Shown piece after piece: positions 31,947 to 45,393 of a stretch of 64,000 nucleotides of DNA. Each line of letters starts with the position of its first letter. Positions within the stretch are counted from its first letter, which is position 1. The position numbers were made by a program, and so were the translations under genes. Under the pieces are notes generated by a model. The model worked only from the letters and a program-made list of their open reading frames with translations. It had not been told where the DNA came from and made no database searches. This DNA is from a virus: positions 1 through 64,000 of the IMG/VR virus record IMGVR_UViG_3300027969_000039; one strand, 5' to 3'.

Positions 31947-32818
31947 GTTTTGGTAAAGTCTATTTCCCAGTTTTTTAGATGAAAATAACTAATTCCGTCC
32001 CGTTCCATATGCTTATAAAGCCCTTCTAGGGGAACAGAATCTTGCTCAAAAAAGTGTTCCCAAAGATGATTCAATTTGTTGTCAAGTGGAATTTCAATTT
32101 TGCAAAGTTTGTTGTCATCATCTTTCAACCAGTATTCTGAAAATTTATTTGTTTTATGTTTAACAACAAACTTTTTAATAGGCTTTAAAGTTTTTGTACC
32201 TGACCAGGCTGTAGTGTGTACGGGGAATTCAAACCTTGTATTCAATTCTCTAACCATTTCATCAAATTCAATATCATATTCATAGAATTCAGGTAGACGA
32301 TAAATTATCGGCATCAATTCTTCTCTGACTACTTTACTATCACCGTGGATAAATGTACTTAAATCTTTTCTAAATTTAGTTAACCTTTGTTCACGCAAGG
32401 TCAACACCACGAGTTTCTTGCTGTAATAATCACGGATGACATTAGCCTTATCTCTATCTTCCTGAATCATTTCTCTGAACAAGATACTATCAGTAAGTTT
32501 AGTCGGTCTATCATTGGGATTAGCTAAAATATCAATTTTGTGACTGAGCAGTGTTCGCAATCTATGCCAAGTAACACTCAATGCTAATACATCTTCTGTA
32601 GTCTCATACACTTCATATTTTTTTACATACGAACTATCTTGATACAAGTCATCCCAAGATGTAGTACCATTCAATCCTGCAAGAGTATGAATATTGAGTG
32701 GTGAGGGGTTTTGTGTAGTAGCCCCGATGCTACCTTTAGTGATAGCATTACCATATATTGCAAGTTGTTTCTGTACTGCAAGTTGTTTCTGTAGTATGTT
32801 TATGCTTGAATTAGCCAA
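31943..32818 (-). CDS. Unknown conserved-looking early protein, 291 aa
   Basis: TTG start at 32818 with weak SD (GGA). Gln/Leu-rich N-terminus (QKQLAVQKQLAIYGN), charged helical middle (LREQRLTKFRKDLSTFIHGD), then HLWEHFFEQDSVPLEGLYKH and LKNWEIDFTKT. No motif or membrane segment. Same orientation as and next to uvsY, driven by its own early promoter. Confidence 0.68.
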   Translation of the reverse strand: MANSSINILQKQLAVQKQLAIYGNAITKGSIGATTQNPSPLNIHTLAGLNGTTSWDDLYQDSSYVKKYEVYETTEDVLALSVTWHRLRTLLSHKIDILANPNDRPTKLTDSILFREMIQEDRDKANVIRDYYSKKLVVLTLREQRLTKFRKDLSTFIHGDSKVVREELMPIIYRLPEFYEYDIEFDEMVRELNTRFEFPVHTTAWSGTKTLKPIKKFVVKHKTNKFSEYWLKDDDNKLCKIEIPLDNKLNHLWEHFFEQDSVPLEGLYKHMERDGISYFHLKNWEIDFTKT

Positions 32819-32844
32819 TTGTATATTCCATGTTAATATGAGTT

Positions 32845-32873
32845 ATTTTACTATAGAAAATAAAGAATGTCAA
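32845..32873 (-). promoter_or_regulatory. Early sigma-70 promoter
   Basis: TTGACA at 32873-32868, 17-bp spacer, TAAAAT at 32850-32845. The TGA of the start-less frame at 32870-32944 is in its TTGACA box. Confidence 0.75.
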
Positions 32874-32944
32874 TATTTTTTTGCCCTATTACGCCTGCGG
32901 GTTGCTTCTTCTTCCCCAAATATTTCTTCCCAAGTTTTTCCTTT
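32870..32944 (-). pseudogene. Start-less coding remnant, 24 codons
   Basis: The frame between uvsY and the promoter reads KGKTWEEIFGEEEATRRRNR then AKKY and a TGA inside TTGACA. The composition looks like a true protein C-terminus, but an in-frame TAA sits directly upstream and no ATG, GTG or TTG is available. It is not in the UvsY frame. Probably a remnant left by a recombination or indel. Confidence 0.4.
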
Positions 32945-32955
32945 TTATCAAAATA

Positions 32956-33417
32956 TTACGATATTGATATATCTTCCATGCCGGCCGCTCTTAAACGTAC
33001 AATGTGACCTAGCATGAAATTTTTTGATTCAAATGCTTTGATTATACCAAGCCAACGATTCCTTAATAATGCTACTTCGTTAATCAATATTTCATATTCA
33101 ATAACTTCATCTTCACCCTCAACATACTTGTCAGCATCACGGCTTGTCAATGCTCTATTATATGCTTCTAAATATTTTTGAAAATGTGTTCGGCGAATTT
33201 TCCGTAACTGAATATTCAAGTAGTTAAGTACCGCTTCCACTTCTTGTAACTGATTGAATCTATGTTCGGTAATGCCGGGTAAAGCGGCAATGTTCTTTTC
33301 AACATTGCCGTATATCTTTACCTCTTTCTTAGCATTATCTAATTCAGTTTCAAAGTGTTGAATAAAATCAGGTATCACAGCCAGATTGACTGTTATCCTT
33401 GTGTACCAATTTGACAT
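32956..33417 (-). CDS. uvsY: UvsY-like recombination mediator
   Basis: 153 residues, close to T4 UvsY (137). FQKYLEAYNRALTSRDADKY followed by VEGEDEVIEY and EVALLRNRWLGIIKAFES are typical of UvsY in aquatic T4-like phages. UvsY loads UvsX onto gp32-coated ssDNA. It starts 1 bp after the upstream acidic gene, in an operon with UvsX. Confidence 0.88.
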   Translation of the reverse strand: MSNWYTRITVNLAVIPDFIQHFETELDNAKKEVKIYGNVEKNIAALPGITEHRFNQLQEVEAVLNYLNIQLRKIRRTHFQKYLEAYNRALTSRDADKYVEGEDEVIEYEILINEVALLRNRWLGIIKAFESKNFMLGHIVRLRAAGMEDISIS

Positions 33418-33660
33418 TTAATCCCATTCGTCTAAGTCATCTTCTTCAAAATCTTCATCTTCCTCTGGAAAATGCTCGTCTGCATAACCCTTCAATGCTT
33501 TAGTGATATCTTTGTCCTTGAAGGCATCTTTGATATCTTCAATCTCATAATTGTTATCAATTAAAAAATTAACAAGAGTATCTGCCGCATCATCACGCTC
33601 ACTTAAATCAATATGTTCACGCAATGCATCCCAAACTTCAGCGATTATATCTAAACTCAT
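33418..33660 (-). CDS. Small acidic protein between UvsX and UvsY, 80 aa
   Basis: Helical N-terminal two thirds (WDALREHIDLSERDDAADTL) and a strongly acidic tail (HFPEEDEDFEEDDLDEWD). The ATG overlaps the uvsX stop (ATGA) and the stop abuts the uvsY ATG. The acidic tail resembles ssDNA mimics found on recombination proteins; this is inference. Confidence 0.72.
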   Translation of the reverse strand: MSLDIIAEVWDALREHIDLSERDDAADTLVNFLIDNNYEIEDIKDAFKDKDITKALKGYADEHFPEEDEDFEEDDLDEWD

Positions 33661-34724
33661 TCTGTAACTTCCTCCTTAGATGTTACATTACTTATCACAC
33701 TTTTAGTTTTTCCTGTATATTCAAGCATTACTTTATCTAGTATGCCGTCTTTGTTAGCTTCCCAACCTTTGCGAAACGCTTTGAGAATCTCGCCATCTTC
33801 GGTAGTGTAAACTAAACTGTTGCCTTCTTTCTTCAAAGCACCGGACTTCTCAAGCATATCAGTTAAGCCACTGTATGGACTCATGCCTGTCTCGTATGGA
33901 ATCTTGACTTGGATGCTCTCAAAAGGTTTCGCATAGCGAGTTTTCATAATCTTACAAGCAGCACGGATACCATTCACTTCAGCAACCTTGTTACCATCCT
34001 CATCCTCTTTAAGTTTGAGTTTTTTCATAGCAACAACAATTGAACTTGCGTAAACAAAACCTTGACCACCACTGATTTTATCATCTGGATCAAACATATC
34101 TTGACTTGCGTATGTGTGATTAGTAGCAACTAATCCTACATTGTGACTACCAAACATATTGACACAGTTACGAACAAGTGCTGTTAGTGCTTTGGGCTTG
34201 CGACCCATGTCACCTTTCATATCACCTGCTTCAAACTGATTAACGTCAGTTGGAGTCAATAGCATACCAAGACTGTCAATGACAAATAATACTTTTGGTT
34301 TGTCATCTTCTGACATTGCTTTATATGACTTCATAAATTCTGATATAGTTTTACCTACATCATCAATCATAGCCATGTTGAGTTTAAGCAATTTAGTTTC
34401 GCTTGTATCTACACCTAATGCGTGTAGCCATTTTTCATCTAAGGCATTTTCGCTGTCAATTAAGACAACATAGATTCCTTGTTGTTGTGCGTGTCTGACG
34501 AGGTTTCCGGAGCAGATGAAACTTTTTCCTGATCCAGACTCTCCGGCAAAGACAGTAACTTTACCAAGAGGTACACCTTTGTTAAAATCACCGCTAATGA
34601 GATAATTGAGTCCATAATTTCCTGTAGAGATCCAATCGGTTGGATCATTGTATCCTATGCTAAGTCCCTCAATACTTTTTGTAATCTCTCTACGGAACTT
34701 GCTTACATCAAATGGTTTTGCCAT
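33657..34724 (-). CDS. uvsX: UvsX recombinase (RecA family)
   Basis: 355 residues; T4 UvsX is 391. Walker A GESGSGKS at 61-68, LFVIDSLGML Walker B region, and SGGQGFVYASSIVVAMKK. Catalyses strand exchange with gp32 and UvsY, whose genes lie on either side. Translationally coupled to the acidic gene downstream. Confidence 0.94.
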   Translation of the reverse strand: MAKPFDVSKFRREITKSIEGLSIGYNDPTDWISTGNYGLNYLISGDFNKGVPLGKVTVFAGESGSGKSFICSGNLVRHAQQQGIYVVLIDSENALDEKWLHALGVDTSETKLLKLNMAMIDDVGKTISEFMKSYKAMSEDDKPKVLFVIDSLGMLLTPTDVNQFEAGDMKGDMGRKPKALTALVRNCVNMFGSHNVGLVATNHTYASQDMFDPDDKISGGQGFVYASSIVVAMKKLKLKEDEDGNKVAEVNGIRAACKIMKTRYAKPFESIQVKIPYETGMSPYSGLTDMLEKSGALKKEGNSLVYTTEDGEILKAFRKGWEANKDGILDKVMLEYTGKTKSVISNVTSKEEVTE

Positions 34725-34744
34725 TGATAATCTCTCTTTCTTTG

Positions 34745-34984
34745 TTATCTGTTGTTTGTACCTGTTAAGTACAGTTTATCATTAAATGATAATTTATCAA
34801 GTATATCGGGACATTTTTCAGCCATTGAATCAATTTCCCAATCTTGTGGATAGTGTCTTAGTGCGGCTCTTGCACGATCTCTGATTAAACTAGGTACTCG
34901 TGGAGTACGACCAGGATCACACAATTCCTCTAATAATTTTTTACCTTGCTTCATGGCACGGTATCTTTCGTCTGGTAATGTCAT
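34745..34984 (-). CDS. BPSL0761-like small protein
   Basis: 79 residues. MTLPDERYRAMKQGKKLLEE followed by DPGRTPRVPSLIRDRARAAL and RHYP matches the BPSL0761 pattern (MTxPDER...P..IR..AR.LLRHYP), small proteins of unknown function widespread in Burkholderiales and relatives. It lies between gp32 and uvsX, so it may have been acquired from a betaproteobacterial host. Confidence 0.72.
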   Translation of the reverse strand: MTLPDERYRAMKQGKKLLEELCDPGRTPRVPSLIRDRARAALRHYPQDWEIDSMAEKCPDILDKLSFNDKLYLTGTNNR

Positions 34985-34998
34985 AGTGTTCTCCTAAG

Positions 34999-35018
34999 AT
35001 AGGGGCCGTAGCCCCTAT
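34999..35018 (-). terminator. UACG-tetraloop hairpin after gp32
   Basis: Minus strand ATAGGGGC, TACG, GCCCCTAT: an 8-bp stem closed by C-G around UACG, a very stable UNCG-class loop. No U-run follows, so it is more likely a partial attenuator or 3'-end stabiliser of the abundant gp32 message than a full terminator. Confidence 0.6.
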
Positions 35019-35024
35019 ATAGAT

Positions 35025-36026
35025 TTAAGCAGCCTTTTGGCGACTACGAATCATCGCCAAAATATCTTGTGCTTTGTCACTTGATGTATTTGCTGCTGGA
35101 ACAACTACTGGAGCACTAGTGAAAGATGCTTCTGCTGCCGCAACATCATCTTCCCATGCGGGAGTATTAGTTGCTACTGGTGCAGTACGAACTGGCAATG
35201 CTGATTCAGTTACTGAACCTGCTGGAGCATCTAAGCCCCATGGGCGAAAGTAGTTACCCCAACGTTCGTTGTCGTAAGGTTGACCATCTACTGATGCCTC
35301 AAACATTTCTTTCATAATGCGTAGTTCAGCTTCACCTGGCTTCTTAGGCAAGAAGTCACTAAGATTAAACAATCCATGTGCTTCAATTGCTGCTTGTTCA
35401 GCCTCAGTCAATGCTGTTTCTCTACGTGCCCAGTTACTTGTACTGTAATCTGCATATCCACCCTTACTAGACTTCTTAATATTGAAGTCAAGACCGCGAA
35501 TATAGTCAGTTGGCAATTCCATGATTTCAGGATCAAGTAATCCACTCTTAACGATTGGGATGATTTGCGGGCTGATAACGAATCTACGAATTGGATTCGC
35601 AGGAGTCTTGTCATCACCCAATGGGTTTTGACGCACAAAGCCTTGAAAAATGTAACTACGCTTTTTCCAATACTTGTTAGCCATTTCTTTCAATGTCTCA
35701 TCTTTGTACCAAGGACGAACCTCAGCCAAGATAGGGCATGTAGAACCATCGTTATACATTTCTACGCATGGAACTTGTACAACTAATTGTTTTGCTCCAC
35801 TGTCACCTTTAACTCCATTGAATGGAAGTTTGATGATTTGTTTTTCTACCCAGAAAAATTCGTTCTTGGAATCACCATCGGGCAAGAAACGAATACTAGC
35901 AGTAGTGCCTTCGTCCATGTTCCAGTGGGGGTAGATAGAATTATCTGATTGGGTTGTAGAACCCTTGTTGTTTGACTTATTGTCTTGCGCTGCGATACGT
36001 GCGCGGATATCTGCTAATGATGCCAT
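35025..36026 (-). CDS. 32: Single-stranded DNA-binding protein gp32-like
   Basis: 333 residues, near T4 gp32 (301). N-terminal basic region, core with HWNMDEGTTASIRFLPDGDS, FFWVEKQIIKLPFNGVKGDS, CPILAEVRPWY and a long acidic/Ala-Pro C-terminal tail that in T4 recruits partner proteins. It coats ssDNA in replication and recombination. Both an early and a late promoter precede it, as expected for a protein needed throughout infection. Confidence 0.93.
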   Translation of the reverse strand: MASLADIRARIAAQDNKSNNKGSTTQSDNSIYPHWNMDEGTTASIRFLPDGDSKNEFFWVEKQIIKLPFNGVKGDSGAKQLVVQVPCVEMYNDGSTCPILAEVRPWYKDETLKEMANKYWKKRSYIFQGFVRQNPLGDDKTPANPIRRFVISPQIIPIVKSGLLDPEIMELPTDYIRGLDFNIKKSSKGGYADYSTSNWARRETALTEAEQAAIEAHGLFNLSDFLPKKPGEAELRIMKEMFEASVDGQPYDNERWGNYFRPWGLDAPAGSVTESALPVRTAPVATNTPAWEDDVAAAEASFTSAPVVVPAANTSSDKAQDILAMIRSRQKAA

Positions 36027-36105
36027 ATAAATATTCCTTATAAATTTGAGATGGTCTCGTTTTTAAATTCGCTACTTCACCATGAAGTAACTAACACGAT
36101 GAGTA

Positions 36106-36133
36106 AGTATAGCATACTTTCTCAACCTGTCAA
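36106..36133 (-). promoter_or_regulatory. Early sigma-70 promoter for gp32
   Basis: TTGACA at 36133-36128, 16-bp spacer, TATACT at 36111-36106. Confidence 0.75.
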
Positions 36134-36136
36134 TAG

Positions 36137-36144
36137 TATTTATC
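36137..36144 (-). promoter_or_regulatory. T4-type late promoter box for gp32
   Basis: Minus strand GATAAATA, directly upstream of the early -35 box, 110 bp before the gp32 ATG. Confidence 0.5.
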
Positions 36145-36155
36145 TTTGTTATGGC

Positions 36156-36180
36156 AAACCTCACCTTTTAAGTGAGGTTT
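36156..36180 (-). terminator. Terminator-like hairpin after the 931-aa gene
   Basis: Stem AAACCTCAC/GTGAGGTTT, 7-base loop, 18 bp after the stop. The U-tract is only the three T of the stem, so termination may be weak. Confidence 0.6.
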
Positions 36181-36198
36181 TTGATAAGTAATTTACCC

Positions 36199-38994
36199 TT
36201 ATCTTCTGTGATTCATAATCTGTAAGATACGGTCTAAGTCATCTTGACCTTCTTTTACATCTTTCTTGTCATCTTTTTTAGCCATTGATTTGGTAAGCGT
36301 ATCTAGCGCGTGTTTGACCATTTTTTCTTTTGATATTGGCTTTGCTTCTTTATCAGGACCAGGACGCGGATCAGTATCACGACCTGTATACGCGCTTGGT
36401 TGGCTCTTGTCCATTTCTTCTAATACGCTACCAATATCAGTATCACGCTTGTCATGTTGTGGTGATTTTGGTTTTTCTAATCTCTTTAGTATACTTGAGA
36501 TTTTCTGATGTATTCTATCTGAGCCAGCCTCGATAGGATCTCTGCTCCAGTCTGTGTTGGAACGCTCATAATCATTTGGATTCAAATCTCTATCATATTG
36601 TGTATGAGTACCTTCATCCATTTCATCTTCAGTTGTAACTGCTTGAGCATCCATGTTGATGAAGTTTTCTTTCATTTTACGGTCGCCGTATAATTCTTTA
36701 TCAGTAATCTTATCAGCAGCAGCAACTGCATCTTTGCCAAACTTTTTTTCTACTCTCTTTTCGGTTGCATCTGCTTTGCGGTGTGCCTCGTCATCTCCCC
36801 ATCCATCCATACCATGCGCTCTGCGTTTACCTAAAGTTTTTACTGCTAATTCTTGTGAAATTTCATCTAGTTGACTTTCATTAGCACCGACTAGTTTACC
36901 TACTGCACCTTTTGGGCCTACTTTTTCTGTAGGTCCTAATTGACCTACACGCTTTTGATTAGCATCAAGACCTTCATCTACTTCTTTTTCTTTTTGACGT
37001 TGTTCTAACTCTTTGCCATACTTCTGTACTTTTTCGCGGAAGCTTTTCTCTTGTTCTTTGCTAGTCTCGCCTTTAGTAGACTTACGTGCATCATATTGAC
37101 CCATGTCTACTTCTTCAGATACACCTTCTTCTTTGTGACTAAATTTAGCACGAATGTTTTGCATTTTTTCTTTACCAGCATGTTCACGACCTGCTTTGCG
37201 TAATGCGTCCATACCTTTTTCACCGTACTTCTTATTACCTAAGTATGCTTGCAATGCACTTTCTTCAACTTCTTCTTCTGGCAATACACCTTTTGGTCCG
37301 CCACGCATTGTATATTGACTACTTGCTTTCATGTCACCCATGCGGCCTTTAGTTAGAGTTCCTTTTTTGCCTGCTTTATCTGTTTTGTACACATCATCTG
37401 GTCCAGCTGATTTTTTTAAAGCAAGTGTATCATAGTTAGGTTTCTTACCTGAGTTGTATCTTCTTTGAGTTGTTATATTTCCAAGGGCATTCATAGCATC
37501 ACCTATAGAATCAAAGGTCGAATGAATATCATCAGTACCGTAATAACCGTTATTAACATTAAAGTCTACTTTAATTTTACCAGTTTTTAAATCTTGTATA
37601 ACGGTACCGCTAGCATCATATCCATCTTCATCATCATCAAAATCAAATTGTCTTGTATTAGGTTCATCTGGGTCAACTTCATACCAGCCGTGTAAATTTT
37701 CAATTGCTTTACCAAAATCTCCTTTACCTTCAGCGATACCATTCAATGATTGTGTAACTTGCTTGACCCAACCACTAACATCACTACCGCCAATTTCTTC
37801 AACATCACCTACATATTCAGCAACGCTATCAATAGCATCTCCTACTTTTTCAGGGCCATATTTCTGCAATAAATCTGGGTGTTGCATTAGTATGCGTCTT
37901 GTTATAGCTTGTGTAACCGGACTATACTGGTCTAAACTTTCAGGAATGCCAACTGGGTTATTGCTTGTAAGGCTTTCTTCTTCGACCAAACTGTCAGCCC
38001 ACTCTGCTAGCTTGTTCATCTCTTTATCAACCACTGATTCAGAAACTTTTTTATGTATTCTATTCAATATAGGCATTACACTTTCAATACGTGGATCTAA
38101 TGTTTCTTGTACAAACAATTCATTTAGATTAGATTCATCACCTTCAGTTTCCATCAATGCAGGAGTCCAGCTTTCAAAGTAAGCATTGTATCCACGCTTA
38201 CCAGTCATGCGGCTCAATGATTCGCGTAGACTTTGATAGTGTGCGATACCTTCATTGACTAATGATTGTGCTGATTCATTGAATTGACCATTACGTGTAG
38301 CACGAACGAATCCAGCCATCTTGCTATATTCTTCACATAGGCTATGAACATGGTTCCAACGATCATCATTGACTTTGCCACCTTCAGCGATATGTCTAGC
38401 ATATACACGGGCGATACCTGGCTTCTTAGTATCAAGTAGATAGCGTTCGCCTTCTTGATTCTCTAGGAATATCCTATTGATGTTACGATAGCGTTGTTCA
38501 CCTTCTTCAATGACACGGCTGTGTTCAATGACAATCTTGACTGTAGGTATAGCATCGCTATAACTTGCTTTTCTGCCCATTGGGTAGTAACCCTCTGCTA
38601 TTTTGTCTTTGTCTCTCATATGTTTCCTTCTTGCCATATCGTCATTAACATGGTCTTTGTTCTTTGTATTAAATCCTTTAAGTCCTCTAGTCATTCTAAA
38701 AGAACTTAATTGATGTAAAAATCCGCTCCAAGAATCATCATAATCTAATCCCGGGGTTTTATCACCAGGACTATTAGATACATCATCACCGAAATATACA
38801 GTTAATACTCTATCATCATCTAATGTAACAAAGACGGTTCCGTATTCTTCCCCGTCTTTAGTAAATTCAAACTTGAAAATGTCTGCTTCATCTGGAACTG
38901 GAGTAGCTTTACCTGTTGCGTCTAACGGTTTTGGTTTATATTTGGACAACAATTGATAAAGTTGACGGTTGAGGGTTTCTGTATTAGTTGGCAT
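36199..38994 (-). CDS. Large hydrophilic putative virion/internal protein, 931 aa
   Basis: Highly charged, with no membrane segments. An N-terminal domain (FEFTKDGEEYGTVFVTLDDD, VYFGDD) and a central helical domain (NLNELFVQETLDPRIESVMP) are followed by a long disordered Lys/Glu/Asp-rich C-terminal half with modules such as ESQLDEISQELAVKTLGKRR seen in structural proteins of aquatic T4-like phages. Next to the terminase and preceded by a late box five bases from the ATG. Role not established. Confidence 0.6.
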   Translation of the reverse strand: MPTNTETLNRQLYQLLSKYKPKPLDATGKATPVPDEADIFKFEFTKDGEEYGTVFVTLDDDRVLTVYFGDDVSNSPGDKTPGLDYDDSWSGFLHQLSSFRMTRGLKGFNTKNKDHVNDDMARRKHMRDKDKIAEGYYPMGRKASYSDAIPTVKIVIEHSRVIEEGEQRYRNINRIFLENQEGERYLLDTKKPGIARVYARHIAEGGKVNDDRWNHVHSLCEEYSKMAGFVRATRNGQFNESAQSLVNEGIAHYQSLRESLSRMTGKRGYNAYFESWTPALMETEGDESNLNELFVQETLDPRIESVMPILNRIHKKVSESVVDKEMNKLAEWADSLVEEESLTSNNPVGIPESLDQYSPVTQAITRRILMQHPDLLQKYGPEKVGDAIDSVAEYVGDVEEIGGSDVSGWVKQVTQSLNGIAEGKGDFGKAIENLHGWYEVDPDEPNTRQFDFDDDEDGYDASGTVIQDLKTGKIKVDFNVNNGYYGTDDIHSTFDSIGDAMNALGNITTQRRYNSGKKPNYDTLALKKSAGPDDVYKTDKAGKKGTLTKGRMGDMKASSQYTMRGGPKGVLPEEEVEESALQAYLGNKKYGEKGMDALRKAGREHAGKEKMQNIRAKFSHKEEGVSEEVDMGQYDARKSTKGETSKEQEKSFREKVQKYGKELEQRQKEKEVDEGLDANQKRVGQLGPTEKVGPKGAVGKLVGANESQLDEISQELAVKTLGKRRAHGMDGWGDDEAHRKADATEKRVEKKFGKDAVAAADKITDKELYGDRKMKENFINMDAQAVTTEDEMDEGTHTQYDRDLNPNDYERSNTDWSRDPIEAGSDRIHQKISSILKRLEKPKSPQHDKRDTDIGSVLEEMDKSQPSAYTGRDTDPRPGPDKEAKPISKEKMVKHALDTLTKSMAKKDDKKDVKEGQDDLDRILQIMNHRR

Positions 38995-38999
38995 AATTG

Positions 39000-39007
39000 T
39001 ATTTATC
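39000..39007 (-). promoter_or_regulatory. Late promoter box five bases before the 931-aa gene
   Basis: Minus strand GATAAATA, five bases, ATG. By T4 spacing, +1 would be the A of the ATG. Confidence 0.6.
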
Positions 39008-39013
39008 TTAATC

Positions 39014-40567
39014 TCAACTTAGTACGGCAAAGAATGGTAGTGGAGCAATGAATTCCTCGTGGTCCTTAACATAACTGTCTAATTCAAAGTGATATGAACC
39101 TAATTCCTGTATCATTCTGACAGATAATAAGCTGGCCATAATCAAGTCGTCCGTATCCCCAACTTTAGCAGCATAACTACCCGCATGTGCTACAAACGCT
39201 TTTAATTCGCTGATAAGACTACGACTATTTACGGTTAGTTTCTTGCTTTCAAGCAATGTCTTAAACTTAGCGCAAGCAGTTAATTTGCTCTTATTTGTTG
39301 TATTGAAACCTTTACGCTTCTTTCCAGGTTCACTGATAAAAATTCCTGGAATATTATTCTCTCCATATTCGTTTAATGATACCAATGCTGCTTCGCCAAT
39401 ACTATTGTTCTCTACACTATAATAGACATTGTTTGGTTCATTTGTACATTCAACAATATACTTGTTTATCTGAGCCATTAGTTTAATCTGTGTTGGGATA
39501 TCAGTTTTATTGTGCTTCCATTCACCAACTTGTGTAACTGTATTTGCCTCATATATTTGTATAGCAGCTGGGTCATTGCCTGTGCCAATACTAGGGTCTA
39601 ATGCTACTGTATAGATATTGCCTTTGACTGGTTTCTGATACCAACGAACTTGCCCCATTCTACTTACTGGTTCTATACCCTGTAAATCAAGCAATGTGTT
39701 TGGATTAATAAGTGTTTCATCTGCAATAATGAATTCACAACCAATTTCACGACGGAATCTATCTTCACCTAATTGTGCTTTCATTTCATCAGCCCACTTT
39801 TGGTCTCTGCCAGGTTGTTCTTGCCAGTCTGCTCTATATGCTTTGAATCCGTTGATACCTAGTTCTGTTGTGTTACCAAATTCATCTTCAGTTTTGTTAG
39901 CACCTTTCCAGATGAAAGCAAATTGATCCTCATCACTATTTGGGGTACTTGTGATAATTGCTTTACCACCAGTACTTAATGTTGGTGTAATGGCTGTCCA
40001 GAATTCTTTAGCGATACTTGGTCTAACGAACGCAAACTCGTCTAGGTATAACAATGTAATAGACATACCACGACCTGTATTTTCAGTAGTAGTTGCAGAA
40101 ACAATACGACTACCATTTTCAAAGTCTAATGAGCCTTTGTTATAAGTTGTTACACCTGCTTTGATATAGTCTGGGCAGTTTTCATATGCATAACGAACAC
40201 GCTGCATAATTTCTTGTGCGCCTGTGTATTTGTGTGCTGCTATAAGAATAGTACTGTCTGGTACAAACATAGCATACCAAAGTAAGTACCCAGCTGCACT
40301 AGTTGATTTGCCTGATTGTCGAGGCATTAAACTGATACTGTAGCGATAGTTATGATATGTGTTAATTAATCGTTTCTGATAGTCATAGGGATGATACACC
40401 ATACTTCCCTTAGTAGGGTGTTGTATCATAAAGAAGTTATCCATGAAGTATAGATAACCTGTGTCAGGGTCGCAACACTTTATAAAGTCCTGTAATTCCT
40501 TATCGTTCTTAAATTTTGTTTTAGTATAAGGATCTTTTACTAGAGATGCTTGACCTGTTTTATTCAT
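39014..40567 (-). CDS. 17: Terminase large subunit gp17-like
   Basis: 517 residues; T4 gp17 is 610. ATPase Walker A SLMPRQSGKSTSAAGYLLWY at about 79-98, Walker B LLYLDEFAFV, coupling TSTPNSDEDQF; RNase H-like nuclease with VALDPSIGTGNDPAAIQI and a later DDLIMASLL. It cuts and packages the DNA concatemer into the prohead. The small terminase (gp16) is not evident next to it. Confidence 0.94.
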   Translation of the reverse strand: MNKTGQASLVKDPYTKTKFKNDKELQDFIKCCDPDTGYLYFMDNFFMIQHPTKGSMVYHPYDYQKRLINTYHNYRYSISLMPRQSGKSTSAAGYLLWYAMFVPDSTILIAAHKYTGAQEIMQRVRYAYENCPDYIKAGVTTYNKGSLDFENGSRIVSATTTENTGRGMSITLLYLDEFAFVRPSIAKEFWTAITPTLSTGGKAIITSTPNSDEDQFAFIWKGANKTEDEFGNTTELGINGFKAYRADWQEQPGRDQKWADEMKAQLGEDRFRREIGCEFIIADETLINPNTLLDLQGIEPVSRMGQVRWYQKPVKGNIYTVALDPSIGTGNDPAAIQIYEANTVTQVGEWKHNKTDIPTQIKLMAQINKYIVECTNEPNNVYYSVENNSIGEAALVSLNEYGENNIPGIFISEPGKKRKGFNTTNKSKLTACAKFKTLLESKKLTVNSRSLISELKAFVAHAGSYAAKVGDTDDLIMASLLSVRMIQELGSYHFELDSYVKDHEEFIAPLPFFAVLS

Positions 40568-40572
40568 AACTT

Positions 40573-40580
40573 TATTTATG
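40573..40580 (-). promoter_or_regulatory. Late promoter box five bases before the terminase gene
   Basis: Minus strand CATAAATA, five bases, ATG: the same spacing as at 39000-39007. Confidence 0.6.
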
Positions 40581-40611
40581 TGGATAACTACCCAATTATA
40601 TAATTAGGTAA

Positions 40612-45378
<4,767 letters not shown>

Positions 45379-45393
45379 CTATCTATTTAACTG

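Larger units (their letters stand above)
36027..36198 (-). other. gp32 leader and upstream regulatory region
   Basis: Holds the early and late promoters and the terminator of the preceding gene, plus ~80 bp of transcribed leader. In T4, gp32 represses its own translation by binding an unstructured leader after a pseudoknot; a comparable structure was not evident by eye. Confidence 0.4.
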
